From CAYNHT01 sp964397485 (GTDB lineage Bacteria; Bacillota_I; Bacilli_A; RF39; UBA660): a DNA stretch of 64,000 nucleotides. The stretch lies in assembly GCA_964397485.1 (NCBI GenBank), contig CAYNHT010000001.1:358733-422732 (forward strand), read 5' to 3'. Shown here piece after piece: positions 1 through 8,736 of the stretch (position 1 is its first letter; every line of letters starts with the position of its first letter). Made by a program: the position numbers and the translations under genes. The notes under the pieces are model-generated. The model saw only the letters and a list, made by a program, of their open reading frames with translations, was not told the origin of the DNA and searched no databases.

Positions 1-1830
1 ATCTTTATCTATTGAGTAGCTACCCCCAGATATAAATAATTGATTACCACTAGTTTTAATTATACCTGTAAATTGTTCACTGTTACTCCCACCAAAGACA
101 CTCTTTTTAGTTATGTCACCATTATTTGTATTATACTTTGCAATTATTGCACTATTATAACCATCACCAGAATTTGATAGTCCCTGCATATCCATATCTT
201 TAGACTTGCTATATCCAATGACTACAACTTCTTCATTATTTATCTTTTCTATACCGTTAAATATGTCTGCCTCGCTTCCGCCAAACGACTTTTTCCAAAC
301 GATATTTAAATCTTCATCATATTTTACTATTATTGCATCATTATATCCATTATTAGCCTTACTTAGGCCTTCCATATCCATATCATTTGCAACAGAATAT
401 CCGACTGCTATATATCCATCATCAATTTTAACAACATCTCTAAAATAACTAGAACCATTTCCACAAAATACACTTATATCTAAAACGTTACCATCTATAT
501 CATGTTTTAATATCATCGCTTCTCTAATGGAAGAAGAAGAAGAACATTTTATTCCATCTAAGTGATTGGTTCTGGAACTTGTCCATCCTACCGATATATA
601 TTTGTTATTATCGATTTTTTTTGTTTTGTAAAATTGGTCATTAGAATTTCCCCCGTACCAATTAATATCTATAAACTCAAGATCAAATCCAAATACAACA
701 TTAACTGCTGTATATGCTGCAGCATTAGGTGGCGTAAGTCCCTCCAAATCACCATCCATAGTAGTATTTAAATAGCCAGAAACAATTATTTTATCATTTT
801 CTATCATGATATCACGAAATGCTTCATACCTATTACTACTCCCGAAACTTCTTTTGTGTAAAACATTACCATTATGATCGTAAGACACTATCAATGCGTC
901 ATCAATACCGCCTTTGTGGTCTGTAACATCACCATCATCACTTGTTGTTCTACCAACTGCTATATATCCGTTTACAAATTCGATTACGCTATTATATTCA
1001 TCATCATTACTTCCTCCAAAGTTTTTACTCCATACAACATTTCCCTCACTATCAAACTTTACAATTATGGCATCATATTTACCATTATTGCCAGTTCCAT
1101 ATTTGGTAATAATCTCAGAGTTACTTCTTCCGACTGCTATATACCCGCCATCACTTGTTTGTTTTATATCATTAAAGACATCTAAATATTTACCACCATA
1201 ACTTACATAGTGACTTGCAAATGTTGATGCATCTAATAAACAATCAACATATGCTTCATATGCATAGTTATCATTTCCTGTTTTTTCTATTTCTACATAT
1301 CCTACACAACGGTTTGTTATATCAGTTGGTATTCTTATTTCAGCTGCTTTACCTTGATCTATCAATGCGTTTAAATCAACTGTTGTTTTTTCTCCTGTTT
1401 CAGTTGGTAATTCTATATTCATGCTTTTGACGCTTTCTACCATTTTTTGTTGGTACCACTTAAATGAATCATTATCATATAATTGGAGAGAATATTTTAC
1501 TATCCCATCTTCTTTATAAATTAGTACTTTTGTTTCATCTGGTATTTCCTGATTGTTTAATGGGTTTAATATTTTTTCTCTTAAATATCCCGTTTCTTTT
1601 AATCTTCCTATTTCAACATAACTTATATCATCTTCCCATACTAACTCATCATTATATTTAAAATAATATAATTCAGCTGATTTGGCAACCATATCTCTTT
1701 GTCTATCATAGACTCCACCTTTACTTCTATCAATAATATTCATTATTATTGGGGTTGCGATAAGAGCTATGATTGCTAAAATTACTATTACTGCTAGTAA
1801 TTCTATTAATGTAAATCCTCTTTTTTTCAT
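1..1830 (-). CDS. Type-IV-pilin-like surface protein with beta-propeller repeats (3' end outside window)
   Basis: The frame is open from the ATG at 1830 to base 1 (610 codons, no stop), so the C-terminus lies beyond the left edge. The N-terminus is a class III (prepilin) signal: basic MKKRG, cleavage expected between Gly5 and Phe6, Glu at mature position 5, then a hydrophobic stretch to about residue 30. A short pilin-like region follows, with Cys residues spaced like those of the downstream-numbered paralog at 1990-4296. From about residue 150 there are seven repeats, each opening with a variant of FGGS plus an aromatic residue and closing with GYIAVG then DAIIVKYD. Seven such repeats suggest a seven-bladed propeller outside the cell. 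It is not known what it binds. SD-like AGGTAGTGT precedes the start. Certain as a gene and paralog; function inferred. Confidence 0.85.
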   Translation of the reverse strand, partial: MKKRGFTLIELLAVIVILAIIALIATPIIMNIIDRSKGGVYDRQRDMVAKSAELYYFKYNDELVWEDDISYVEIGRLKETGYLREKILNPLNNQEIPDETKVLIYKEDGIVKYSLQLYDNDSFKWYQQKMVESVKSMNIELPTETGEKTTVDLNALIDQGKAAEIRIPTDITNRCVGYVEIEKTGNDNYAYEAYVDCLLDASTFASHYVSYGGKYLDVFNDIKQTSDGGYIAVGRSNSEIITKYGTGNNGKYDAIIVKFDSEGNVVWSKNFGGSNDDEYNSVIEFVNGYIAVGRTTSDDGDVTDHKGGIDDALIVSYDHNGNVLHKRSFGSSNRYEAFRDIMIENDKIIVSGYLNTTMDGDLEGLTPPNAAAYTAVNVVFGFDLEFIDINWYGGNSNDQFYKTKKIDNNKYISVGWTSSRTNHLDGIKCSSSSSIREAMILKHDIDGNVLDISVFCGNGSSYFRDVVKIDDGYIAVGYSVANDMDMEGLSKANNGYNDAIIVKYDEDLNIVWKKSFGGSEADIFNGIEKINNEEVVVIGYSKSKDMDMQGLSNSGDGYNSAIIAKYNTNNGDITKKSVFGGSNSEQFTGIIKTSGNQLFISGGSYSIDKD

Positions 1831-1859
1831 CTACTACACTACCTCTCTATTATAACTAA

Positions 1860-1888
1860 ATGATATCATAGTACATACCATCAGTCAA
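1860..1888 (-). promoter_or_regulatory. Sigma-A-type promoter of the first propeller pilin
   Basis: On the minus strand TTGACT (1883-1888) is followed after 17 bases by TATCAT (1860-1865), about 30 bases before the start codon. The same TTGACTGAT start and the same spacing are found before the paralog at 4296. Confidence 0.7.
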
Positions 1889-1926
1889 TTTTTTAATGTT
1901 TAAAAAATTGTTTTTTACGTATTTTC

Positions 1927-1963
1927 AAAAAAACTGTTGATATTAATTTGTCATCAACAGTTT
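1927..1963 (-). terminator. Rho-independent terminator after the second propeller pilin
   Basis: Inverted repeat aaactgttga (1931-1940) / tcaacagttt (1954-1963). On the minus strand it is followed by a T-run. It separates the two pilin genes, so each has its own promoter and terminator. Confidence 0.75.
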
Positions 1964-1989
1964 ACTATCAAAATAAATTAAAGTTATCT

Positions 1990-4296
1990 TCATTGTGCTC
2001 TAGTTAATGAAATATCAAAATTACGTAACTCTTCTATAGTTATACTTGCTATTGCAGTTATTTCTGCTTTTTTAGTAGAATCAAATGATATATTAACTAG
2101 TTTCTTATTTTTAGGTTTGATCAAAAGATATGTACTTGGGTAATTACCTATTCCTGTACTAGTACCTTCAATTATATTGTATACATTCTCAAAAAAGTAA
2201 GTAGCACCAGAGCTTACTGAACCAATGAGTGCTAAGGGTTCAATGTATCCTAATTCAACTGCCTGTCTAACAGTTACTGCTTCTTCATCTAGAAAAGTTA
2301 TCTTAAAATTATCTAAACTTACTTGGTTCATGTTCCCAAAATAAAGGTACAACCTAATCCAATTACTATTATTTTCTACATCAATATTTATATTATTACT
2401 TAGTCTTAAAACATCATTATGTAGTAATTTAATATTAGCATCATCAAATGGATATAGACAATTAACATAATTATAGTTTGCATTAGGGTTAATATATGGC
2501 GCAGTTGTACACCATCCATTTAAATCTTTTGTAGCATCATTAGTTGTATATAAATTAAAGTCATCCTTATTACTAGGTAGTGGAATATCATTACCATAAT
2601 TTTTCACCAATTCTTTTGGCACACTTTTTAATAAAGTCTTTAATTGAAAATTATTAATTGGATTTAAATTTAAATCCAAATTGATCATAATAGCATCACT
2701 ATTACCTAAATTAAATGGTTCGATATCTCCATCAGTAGAAAAACTTCTTCCGATTATGACTAACTTATTCTCATCAATAATGATATCACTTAAATAATCA
2801 CTCTTCGAGCCACCATATGTTTTTTTAGTTAATATATTTCCGTTTAAATCCATTTTCACTACCAAGCCATCATAGTACTCATTATTAGCTTTGGTTATGC
2901 CTGATAAATCCGCATCAATAGAGTTACTTTCCCCAATCATTACTAATTCATTACCGTTCTTAACTATTTTTCTTAGTATATCACCATTACTTCCGCCTAT
3001 TACTTTAGTCCATAATTTTGGTAGTATCCCGTTAGCATCTGGTGTTTTGCTATATTTTGCAACAAAAGCATCAGTACCACCCATGTTTAGTCCTTGCATA
3101 TCATGGTCAGTTGAACCAGAATTACCTACAATAACATATCCATCACTTACTTCAACGATGTCATTAAAATTATCTGTACCATCAGTTCCTCCAAAAATTC
3201 CTTTTGATATGATATTTCTAGTATCTTTATCAACTTCAAACATTACTGCATCGGTGATAGCGACAGCCCCTATTTTAATGTCTGCCATTTCACCATCAAC
3301 GGAACTTGAAAAACCAACTAACATTATATTACCATTACTATTTATCTTCATCGATAATAATCTTGAAGCACGGGTACCACCATATGTACTAGCGCCAACA
3401 TGATTAAAATCACTATCATAAACAGATAAGTACATCAAATTACCACCAAGTCCGTTTACACCTCTACTATTACCTCCAACGTAATAATATCCATCATGAT
3501 ATAGTATGTTATTAGCAGTAGAACCACTTGTACCATTACGAGTAAATAGTATTTTTTTTGTTACTACAATTCCTTGTTTATTATATTTAACTAAAAGGCT
3601 ATTATGGTCGCCAGTTTCTAATCCAGTCAAATCACCATCTTTGGAATTAGTTTGTCCAACAACTACATAACCATCATTTACTTCTACAATATCATAAAAA
3701 CGGTCTGTTGATGAACCTCCAAAGTTTCGACTCCACTGTTCAATACCATTGCTATCATATTTTACTATAACAGCATCATCATTTACATTATCTCCTTTAT
3801 TATTATTTCCACTATATGAGGTTGAATTAGTGTGACCAACAACGATATACCCGCCATCAGTTGTTTTCTTTATTGAATTAAAATTATCTAAATAATCACC
3901 ACCATAATTTACATAACTTGAATTAACCAATAAATTTTGTCCATCACCACAATCAAGATAAGCACTATATGATAAATTTCCATCTATCTTTTCTACTTTA
4001 ACATACCCTTCACAGGCATCGCTTCCAGCAGGGTTATTTACTTTCTTTAAATAATTTTCTTCTAATTGACTTAATTGAATATATTCTTTTTCACCTTCTT
4101 TTAGGTTAAATTCATCTAAATTAGCAAACACATAAAGTTCTGCTGCTTTTTCCATATTTCCCTTTATAACACTTAAACTTTCTTCTTGCACACTACCAAT
4201 TATATTTAAAATAATAGGTACTGATATTAAAGCTATGATTGCTAAAATTACTATTACTGCGAGTAACTCTATTAATGTAAATCCTCTTTTTTTCAT
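1990..4296 (-). CDS. Type-IV-pilin-like surface protein with seven propeller repeats
   Basis: 768 residues. MKKRG/FTLIE at the N-terminus is a prepilin peptidase site with Glu10, followed by a hydrophobic helix to about residue 33. Residues 40-125 form a pilin-like head with Cys95 and Cys116. Seven repeats run from about 128 to 545, each with a (Y/F)GG(S/T) opening, a GYV-VG strand and a D(A/S)-VKYD strand. A C-terminal domain of about 210 residues with two Cys near 625-645 has no family I recognise. Membrane or fibre-attached extracellular display is inferred from the signal. It is a paralog of the gene ending the left side of the window, in the same orientation. No pilus assembly ATPase or prepilin peptidase is in the window. 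Confidence 0.88.
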   Translation of the reverse strand: MKKRGFTLIELLAVIVILAIIALISVPIILNIIGSVQEESLSVIKGNMEKAAELYVFANLDEFNLKEGEKEYIQLSQLEENYLKKVNNPAGSDACEGYVKVEKIDGNLSYSAYLDCGDGQNLLVNSSYVNYGGDYLDNFNSIKKTTDGGYIVVGHTNSTSYSGNNNKGDNVNDDAVIVKYDSNGIEQWSRNFGGSSTDRFYDIVEVNDGYVVVGQTNSKDGDLTGLETGDHNSLLVKYNKQGIVVTKKILFTRNGTSGSTANNILYHDGYYYVGGNSRGVNGLGGNLMYLSVYDSDFNHVGASTYGGTRASRLLSMKINSNGNIMLVGFSSSVDGEMADIKIGAVAITDAVMFEVDKDTRNIISKGIFGGTDGTDNFNDIVEVSDGYVIVGNSGSTDHDMQGLNMGGTDAFVAKYSKTPDANGILPKLWTKVIGGSNGDILRKIVKNGNELVMIGESNSIDADLSGITKANNEYYDGLVVKMDLNGNILTKKTYGGSKSDYLSDIIIDENKLVIIGRSFSTDGDIEPFNLGNSDAIMINLDLNLNPINNFQLKTLLKSVPKELVKNYGNDIPLPSNKDDFNLYTTNDATKDLNGWCTTAPYINPNANYNYVNCLYPFDDANIKLLHNDVLRLSNNINIDVENNSNWIRLYLYFGNMNQVSLDNFKITFLDEEAVTVRQAVELGYIEPLALIGSVSSGATYFFENVYNIIEGTSTGIGNYPSTYLLIKPKNKKLVNISFDSTKKAEITAIASITIEELRNFDISLTRAQ

Positions 4297-4325
4297 ATTC
4301 TACACTACCTTTCTACAATACATAA

Positions 4326-4354
4326 ATGATACCATAGCACATACTATCAGTCAA
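4326..4354 (-). promoter_or_regulatory. Sigma-A-type promoter of the second propeller pilin
   Basis: Minus strand TTGACT (4349-4354), 17-base spacer, TATCAT (4326-4331). It is nearly the same as the promoter at 1860-1888, and the leader AGGTAGTGT before the start is also shared. Confidence 0.7.
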
Positions 4355-4396
4355 TTTTGTGGAAACAAAAAAAATATTTTTTACATGTTTTTACAA

Positions 4397-4420
4397 CAAA
4401 AAAGAGGTTAAACCTCTTTT
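4397..4420 (-). terminator. Terminator after the micro-protein pair
   Basis: Stem aaagaggtt / aacctcttt immediately downstream of the stop at 4423, with a T-run on the minus strand. Confidence 0.7.
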
Positions 4421-4422
4421 GC

Positions 4423-4542
4423 TTAACAAATAATAAATGACCCTAAAATAATTGCTAGTAAAACATATAACACGATTATTATTATGTAATTACCACAATG
4501 AGTAGTTGGCACATTATCGTTACAAGGATTTTGACAAGCCAT
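4423..4542 (-). CDS. 39-residue Cys-containing membrane micro-protein
   Basis: Short frame starting MACQNPCNDNV and ending LAIILGSFIIC with a single membrane segment of about 20 residues. A strong RBS (AGGGGGTG) sits 6 bases before the ATG at 4542, and a terminator follows the stop, so it is a real gene although below usual ORF cut-offs. It lies 24 bases after the YjcZ-like micro-gene and is probably co-transcribed with it. The first 20 residues carry three Cys residues (3, 7 and 17), which could crosslink or bind metal. The small size and its partner suggest a spore-envelope or membrane micro-protein, but I do not recognise a defined family. Confidence 0.65.
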   Translation of the reverse strand: MACQNPCNDNVPTTHCGNYIIIIVLYVLLAIILGSFIIC

Positions 4543-4566
4543 ATTCAGCACCCCCTATCATTTGGC

Positions 4567-4650
4567 CTATATATAAGCCCCAAGTATGATAATTAAAAGA
4601 ATAAATAATACTAAAACGATTGCTGCTCCAGATACACCAGTATTACACAT
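4567..4650 (-). CDS. YjcZ-like membrane micro-protein (27 residues)
   Basis: MCNTGVSGAAIVLVLFILLI followed by IILGAYI. The GAAIVLVLFILLIII block resembles the YjcZ/SscA family of tiny sporulation-associated membrane proteins of Bacillus. AGGAGG lies 8 bases upstream of the ATG at 4650. An upstream ATG at 4660 gives only four codons before TAA and is rejected. It is first in a two-gene micro-operon. Family assignment is by eye on a very short sequence. Confidence 0.6.
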   Translation of the reverse strand: MCNTGVSGAAIVLVLFILLIIILGAYI

Positions 4651-4683
4651 AAGTCATGCCTCCTTTTTTTTCTCTTTTCACAT

Positions 4684-4711
4684 TATTTTATGGAAAAATG
4701 AAATTTATGTG
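4684..4711 (-). promoter_or_regulatory. Possible sigma-K/sigma-E-like sporulation promoter for the micro-operon
   Basis: Minus strand CATAAAATA (4684-4692) matches the sigma-K -10 pattern CATAnnnTA, and CACA (4708-4711) lies 15 bases upstream (usual spacing about 16). No good sigma-A pair was seen here. Suggestive only. Confidence 0.35.
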
Positions 4712-4729
4712 AATACTTTCACTAAATTA

Positions 4730-4758
4730 TTGTGTTTTTTACCGATTTTTGATATTAT
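4730..4758 (+). promoter_or_regulatory. prsA promoter
   Basis: TTGTGT (4730-4735), 17-base spacer, TATTAT (4753-4758), followed by GGAAGGAG just before the ATG at 4791. Confidence 0.7.
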
Positions 4759-4790
4759 ATAAAATGTACGATGGAAGGAGATTTTAACTA

Positions 4791-5762
4791 ATGAAGAAGA
4801 AACTATTATATGTATGTTTAGTAATTGGTCTACTTATGACTACTGGTTGTACAAAAATTCCTAAACTACAAAACGGTGAAGAACTGGTTGCGAAAATTGA
4901 TGGTAAGGAGATAAGTGCTGAGGAACTATATAAAGAGATGAAAAAACAATCTGGGACTAGCGTTCTTGTTAATCTTATAGATTCATTCATTGCTAATAAA
5001 GAAATTCCAACAGATGATGATATTAAGCAATACGCTGAGTCACAAGTTGAGCAACTTAAATTGCAATATACTCAAGCTGGTGAAGATTTTGAAGCAGCTT
5101 TGATTAATGCTGGATACAAAAATGAAGAAGCATTTAAGGATGTTATTATATTAGATTATAAACAAAATAAGATTGTTGATAAATACATTAAAGAAGGACT
5201 TACAGATAAAGAAATTGAAAAATATTACAATGAAGAGATATTTGGAGCTTTAACTGTTAAACACATTCTAATTTCACCAGAGACTACTGATTCAATGTCT
5301 ACTGAAGAGAAAAAGGAAGCAGAAGAAAAAGCTTTAGAAAAAGCTAAAAATTTAATCAAGGAATTACAAGATGGAGCTAAATTTGATGATTTAGCTAAAG
5401 AACATTCTGACGATGATGGAACTAAAGATGAAGGTGGTCTGTTCTCTAGTTTCACAAAAAGTGGTGTTGTACCAGAGTTCTGGGATGCATCTTATGCATT
5501 AGCTAACGATGAATTTACACTTGAACCAGTTAAAAGTACTTATGGATATCATATAATTCTTAAAGTAAGCGCTAAAGATAGACCAACTCTTGAAGAATCA
5601 AAAGATACTGTTATGGATGCACTTGTTAACAAAAAAAGACAAGATGATACTAATATAAATATGAAGATTTGGACTGAAATCAGAAAAAAATATAACTTTG
5701 ATATAGTTGATACTGATATTAAAGAAAACTATGAAAATAATGTTAAGCAATTAGAAAAGTAG
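4791..5762 (+). CDS. prsA: PrsA-type lipoprotein peptidyl-prolyl isomerase
   Basis: 323 residues. The N-terminus is a lipoprotein signal with the lipobox MTTGC (Cys20), so the mature protein is anchored to the outer face of the membrane. An alpha-helical SurA-like chaperone region fills about 30-145. The parvulin rotamase domain (about 150-260) shows the KHIL start, the DDLAKEHSDD helix, the GG-LF motif and the final STYGYHIIL strand. It is thought to fold secreted proteins after export, as PrsA does in Bacillus. It stands alone between convergent recX and divergent micro-genes with its own promoter. Confidence 0.92.
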   Translation: MKKKLLYVCLVIGLLMTTGCTKIPKLQNGEELVAKIDGKEISAEELYKEMKKQSGTSVLVNLIDSFIANKEIPTDDDIKQYAESQVEQLKLQYTQAGEDFEAALINAGYKNEEAFKDVIILDYKQNKIVDKYIKEGLTDKEIEKYYNEEIFGALTVKHILISPETTDSMSTEEKKEAEEKALEKAKNLIKELQDGAKFDDLAKEHSDDDGTKDEGGLFSSFTKSGVVPEFWDASYALANDEFTLEPVKSTYGYHIILKVSAKDRPTLEESKDTVMDALVNKKRQDDTNINMKIWTEIRKKYNFDIVDTDIKENYENNVKQLEK

Positions 5763-5788
5763 AGATTAAAATTAAATCTCTACTTTTT
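5755..5788. terminator. Bidirectional terminator between prsA and recX
   Basis: Near-perfect inverted repeat aaaagtagagatt / aatctctactttt with A-run and T-run on opposite sides, covering both gene ends. Confidence 0.8.
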
Positions 5789-6548
5789 CATTTATTAATA
5801 AATCTACTTCATTTCCTGAAAAACCTTTTTGATATAGTTTTTCTCTTATCTTAAAATATAGGTCTTTGCCGCTATACTTCTTACTTAATTTATTATGTAT
5901 TATTTCAAGTTGATTAACTAAAATATCATTAGTATCTATATCGGTTTCATCAAAACACTCTATTATAGAGTCCCTATTATATCCCATATTAACCAATTCA
6001 AAAATCAGCTTTTGCTTCAATTGATAATTAGAATACTTTCTATTTGATCTTACTTTTTTTTCAATTATCTTAGTAATTTTTTCTTTTACATCATCTATAT
6101 CCACTTTAGCAAGCAAAGTATCTATAATATTTATATCGATACTATGTTCTAATAAATCTTTACGTATTTTATCAGGTCCATAATTACTTAAGTATATTTT
6201 GTCATTTATATATGCTTTTGCAAAATTATGATCATTAATAAATCCAATTTCAGTTAATTTATTAAGAATATTTTGTTTGTCCTCTTCGACAACATCATTT
6301 TTATCTAAGAAATTTTCAATTTCTTTTTTACTCCTTATTCTTGTACTTATAAAATTAATAACCTTGTTATAAACCTTATAATATTGCGTGTCTGTCTCTA
6401 CTTTATTTAGTAATTCACTATCTAATTCACTGTTAAATAACAAATTATTTTTTATTATTACATCATCGTAAGTTGTGACTTTTTCATCATTTGATAAGTG
6501 TAATTTATATTTATTACCTCTAACCTTCTTGATTTTATCAATTTTCAT
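5772..6548 (-). CDS. recX: Recombination regulator RecX
   Basis: 258 residues, close to the 264 of B. subtilis RecX. It has the tandem three-helix repeats of the family: RSKKEIENFL, then GFINDHNFAKAYI and YGPDKIRKDL, later repeats with NYQLKQKL and a C-terminal QKGFSGNEV. RecX binds RecA filaments and tunes their activity. GAGGAAGTGA precedes the ATG at 6548. It is the last gene of a minus-strand run starting with pdp. Confidence 0.85.
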   Translation of the reverse strand: MKIDKIKKVRGNKYKLHLSNDEKVTTYDDVIIKNNLLFNSELDSELLNKVETDTQYYKVYNKVINFISTRIRSKKEIENFLDKNDVVEEDKQNILNKLTEIGFINDHNFAKAYINDKIYLSNYGPDKIRKDLLEHSIDINIIDTLLAKVDIDDVKEKITKIIEKKVRSNRKYSNYQLKQKLIFELVNMGYNRDSIIECFDETDIDTNDILVNQLEIIHNKLSKKYSGKDLYFKIREKLYQKGFSGNEVDLLINEKVEI

Positions 6549-6654
6549 TATATCACTTCCTCGCTATAATAATATCATTATAGCAAACAAACGTTCTTTT
6601 TTCAATAGTAGATTATATAAACACATAAATTACCATATTTTTTTAAAAATGTTA

Positions 6655-7752
6655 TTATTTTTTAATATATATTTTTCCGGCATTTTCTTTTATTACTCCA
6701 TCAATTAGGTTATCCTGCGCAAATCTAAAGACCTGGCTTAGTAGAGGTTTATATTCACTAGGATACATATCATATATTTTTTCTAATATTTGTTTTTCTT
6801 TAAGGCTTATTAATGTTGAGACAAAATTAATATCTCGTAAAAAATTTAACCTTACTAAGGTGGCTGTAATAAAATTGTATCCCCTATTTTCAACCAGTAC
6901 TTTGAAATCCAGGAGTTCATTTTTCATAAATAAATCGATTAATTCATCGGATATGGCCAACTTATTAATATTCATATTTGCTACCGGTATTTTTATCAAT
7001 TCCAATTCACTTATATCATTACTATCTAAATTGTTATATCTTATTATTTCTTCTTCAGTTAATCCGAATTCTTTAGCTATTTTATTAAGACTGTCGCGTT
7101 TAGGATTGCAGTAAAAATATGGTCTTGTAATCGGCAATTCATTAGTTAGGTTCTGATAATATATATCAATTTTATCAGCATCTCTGATTGCCTGGGCGTA
7201 TATTGAAAGAAACTTAAGATATTGCAAATCTCCTTGCTTACATGAAGATAAAAATTCGTCCACACTAGATTTATTAAAGTCGCCTATAATATTATTAACT
7301 TTATATGTAAGACAATATGGTAATTTATTTTTACCATGATATTTAATTGCATTATATAAGACAGGAAAATATTTTTCATCTATTCTTGTTTGATAGATAA
7401 GTTTTTCATCAAACAAAATTTTAACTGCATAATCAGCATGATCTTTAATTTCACTATTGCTATCAAAGCTACTTAAGTCTAAATACGTTCCAGTTTCAAG
7501 CATTTGTCTAAACCTTCCTAAATCATGGAGAATACCAACTGCTTTACCTAAATTTATGTAACTTTGGTTAATCTTTAAATTATTAAAAATATCTTTCATG
7601 TTGTTAACAACCCGATATGAATGTCTAACTTTAACATCCATTTTATATCTACGATATCTTATATCATTATTGTTAAATTTAAGTTTTTTTTTACATTCTA
7701 AAACATGATTATCAAACAGTTGCTTTGATTCTTTATATATATCAATGTTCAA
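6655..7752 (-). CDS. HD-domain phosphohydrolase
   Basis: 365 residues with the start taken at TTG 7752, because GAAGG sits 8 bases upstream; the GTG at 7761 overlaps that RBS. HD-domain ligands are visible: His44 in KVRHSYRVV, His76-Asp77 in GILHDLGRF and Asp in the later AIRDADKID. This metal-dependent fold usually hydrolyses nucleotides or phosphoesters; the substrate cannot be read from the sequence. It lies downstream of rpoZ, the neighbour of the (p)ppGpp hydrolase SpoT in enteric bacteria, but this protein lacks synthetase, TGS and ACT domains. Confidence 0.75.
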   Translation of the reverse strand: MNIDIYKESKQLFDNHVLECKKKLKFNNNDIRYRRYKMDVKVRHSYRVVNNMKDIFNNLKINQSYINLGKAVGILHDLGRFRQMLETGTYLDLSSFDSNSEIKDHADYAVKILFDEKLIYQTRIDEKYFPVLYNAIKYHGKNKLPYCLTYKVNNIIGDFNKSSVDEFLSSCKQGDLQYLKFLSIYAQAIRDADKIDIYYQNLTNELPITRPYFYCNPKRDSLNKIAKEFGLTEEEIIRYNNLDSNDISELELIKIPVANMNINKLAISDELIDLFMKNELLDFKVLVENRGYNFITATLVRLNFLRDINFVSTLISLKEKQILEKIYDMYPSEYKPLLSQVFRFAQDNLIDGVIKENAGKIYIKK

Positions 7753-7813
7753 AATCAACACCTTCTTTTCATATCACTAAAATTATATTAAAAGTTAAAA
7801 AAAAATAATACGC

Positions 7814-8008
7814 TTATTTCAAGTGTATTAAATTCTTTCCTACTTCTTCTAATGCTTTACCAATATTTTTTTTAGAAGTATATTCATTTTCTTTCATTTG
7901 ATAGTAATCAGTTTCAGACATTTGTTTTGATCTTTTTGCTACAAGATTCACTAACAAATATTTTGAACCGACTTCATTTAATAATTTATCAATTGAAGGA
8001 TATATCAT
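7814..8008 (-). CDS. rpoZ: RNA polymerase omega subunit
   Basis: 64 residues with the hallmark start MIYPSIDKLLNEVGSKYLLV and the conserved AAKRSKQ-like helix (VAKRSKQM), ending in KNIGKALEEV. Omega helps assemble and stabilise core RNA polymerase. GGAGCGTGATAAT precedes the ATG. Length fits Bacillota omega (about 65-70). Confidence 0.88.
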   Translation of the reverse strand: MIYPSIDKLLNEVGSKYLLVNLVAKRSKQMSETDYYQMKENEYTSKKNIGKALEEVGKNLIHLK

Positions 8009-8078
8009 ATTATCACGCTCCTAATATGATAATATAATATATTCAAACTTAGTGCAAGCGATTACTATTTTTTTGACA

Positions 8079-8729
8079 TTATTTGACACCATTACGAAGT
8101 AATTTATAGTATTTATCAATAGTTTCCTTATCATATATTTTAGGATTTTTCTTAAAGGCTAAGTCGAATTTGTAAAAAAATTCTTTTACATATATTTTTT
8201 GAATTAGCCCTTGATATTTTACATCTAAGATACAAGTATTATTAATAATTATATTAGGTCGCAAATCGGAAATAGGAAATTTATCTTGTAATAAATTCAT
8301 ATCTTCCTCAATTTTTTTGTACGGATTTTCTAACTTTGTTCTTTCTTTTTTGCTAGCCTTTACAACTAAATTTTGATCATCATAATTACCAATTATAACA
8401 CCATCATGATTATATATGTATACTAGATATATACCTGTTTTATCAATTATAACAACATTTGAGTTTAGTTCATTTAAAACTATAATCTTACGATATCCTT
8501 CTATTTTTTCTAACATAAAAAACAAAAGTTCTTGTTTATAATTAACTGAATTAGGTTTCTTTACAAAATTAAATTCCTTATAACCATATTTATAATATCT
8601 ATATATAATTTTAATTCCAAAATATAAAATAAGGGCTATTACAAATGGACTAATGAATTTAACAAGTTCTAAAAAAACTCTCAATAAATTTTTGGATGAA
8701 TCTGCTAATGTTGAAAAAATATTTTCCAT
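8079..8729 (-). CDS. Membrane-anchored protein with NERD-like region
   Basis: 216 residues. One membrane segment lies at about 25-47 (FISPFVIALILYFGI), followed by a soluble region in which VVIIDKTGIYLVYIYNHDGVI and GNYDDQNLV resemble the strand pattern of NERD (nuclease-related) domains. The clear catalytic Glu/Gln-x-Lys of active NERD proteins is not evident, so activity is doubtful. It starts 7 bases after pdp ends (RBS AGGTGAGAG) and is part of that operon. Family assignment is tentative. Confidence 0.5.
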   Translation of the reverse strand: MENIFSTLADSSKNLLRVFLELVKFISPFVIALILYFGIKIIYRYYKYGYKEFNFVKKPNSVNYKQELLFFMLEKIEGYRKIIVLNELNSNVVIIDKTGIYLVYIYNHDGVIIGNYDDQNLVVKASKKERTKLENPYKKIEEDMNLLQDKFPISDLRPNIIINNTCILDVKYQGLIQKIYVKEFFYKFDLAFKKNPKIYDKETIDKYYKLLRNGVK

Positions 8730-8736
8730 CTCTCAC

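Noticed and set aside
206..448. Plus-strand open frames within 206-1661 and 2891-3403
   Set aside because: They are antisense shadows of the pilin-propeller genes; the minus strand carries the prepilin signal, repeats, promoter and RBS.
130..1200. Repeated DNA in the first 4 kb as a CRISPR or satellite array
   Set aside because: Repeats are protein-level, about 170-220 bases apart and diverged, with the frame kept open.
5225..5455. Minus-strand frames inside prsA (4784-4990, 5225-5455)
   Set aside because: Shadows of a convincing lipoprotein foldase gene.
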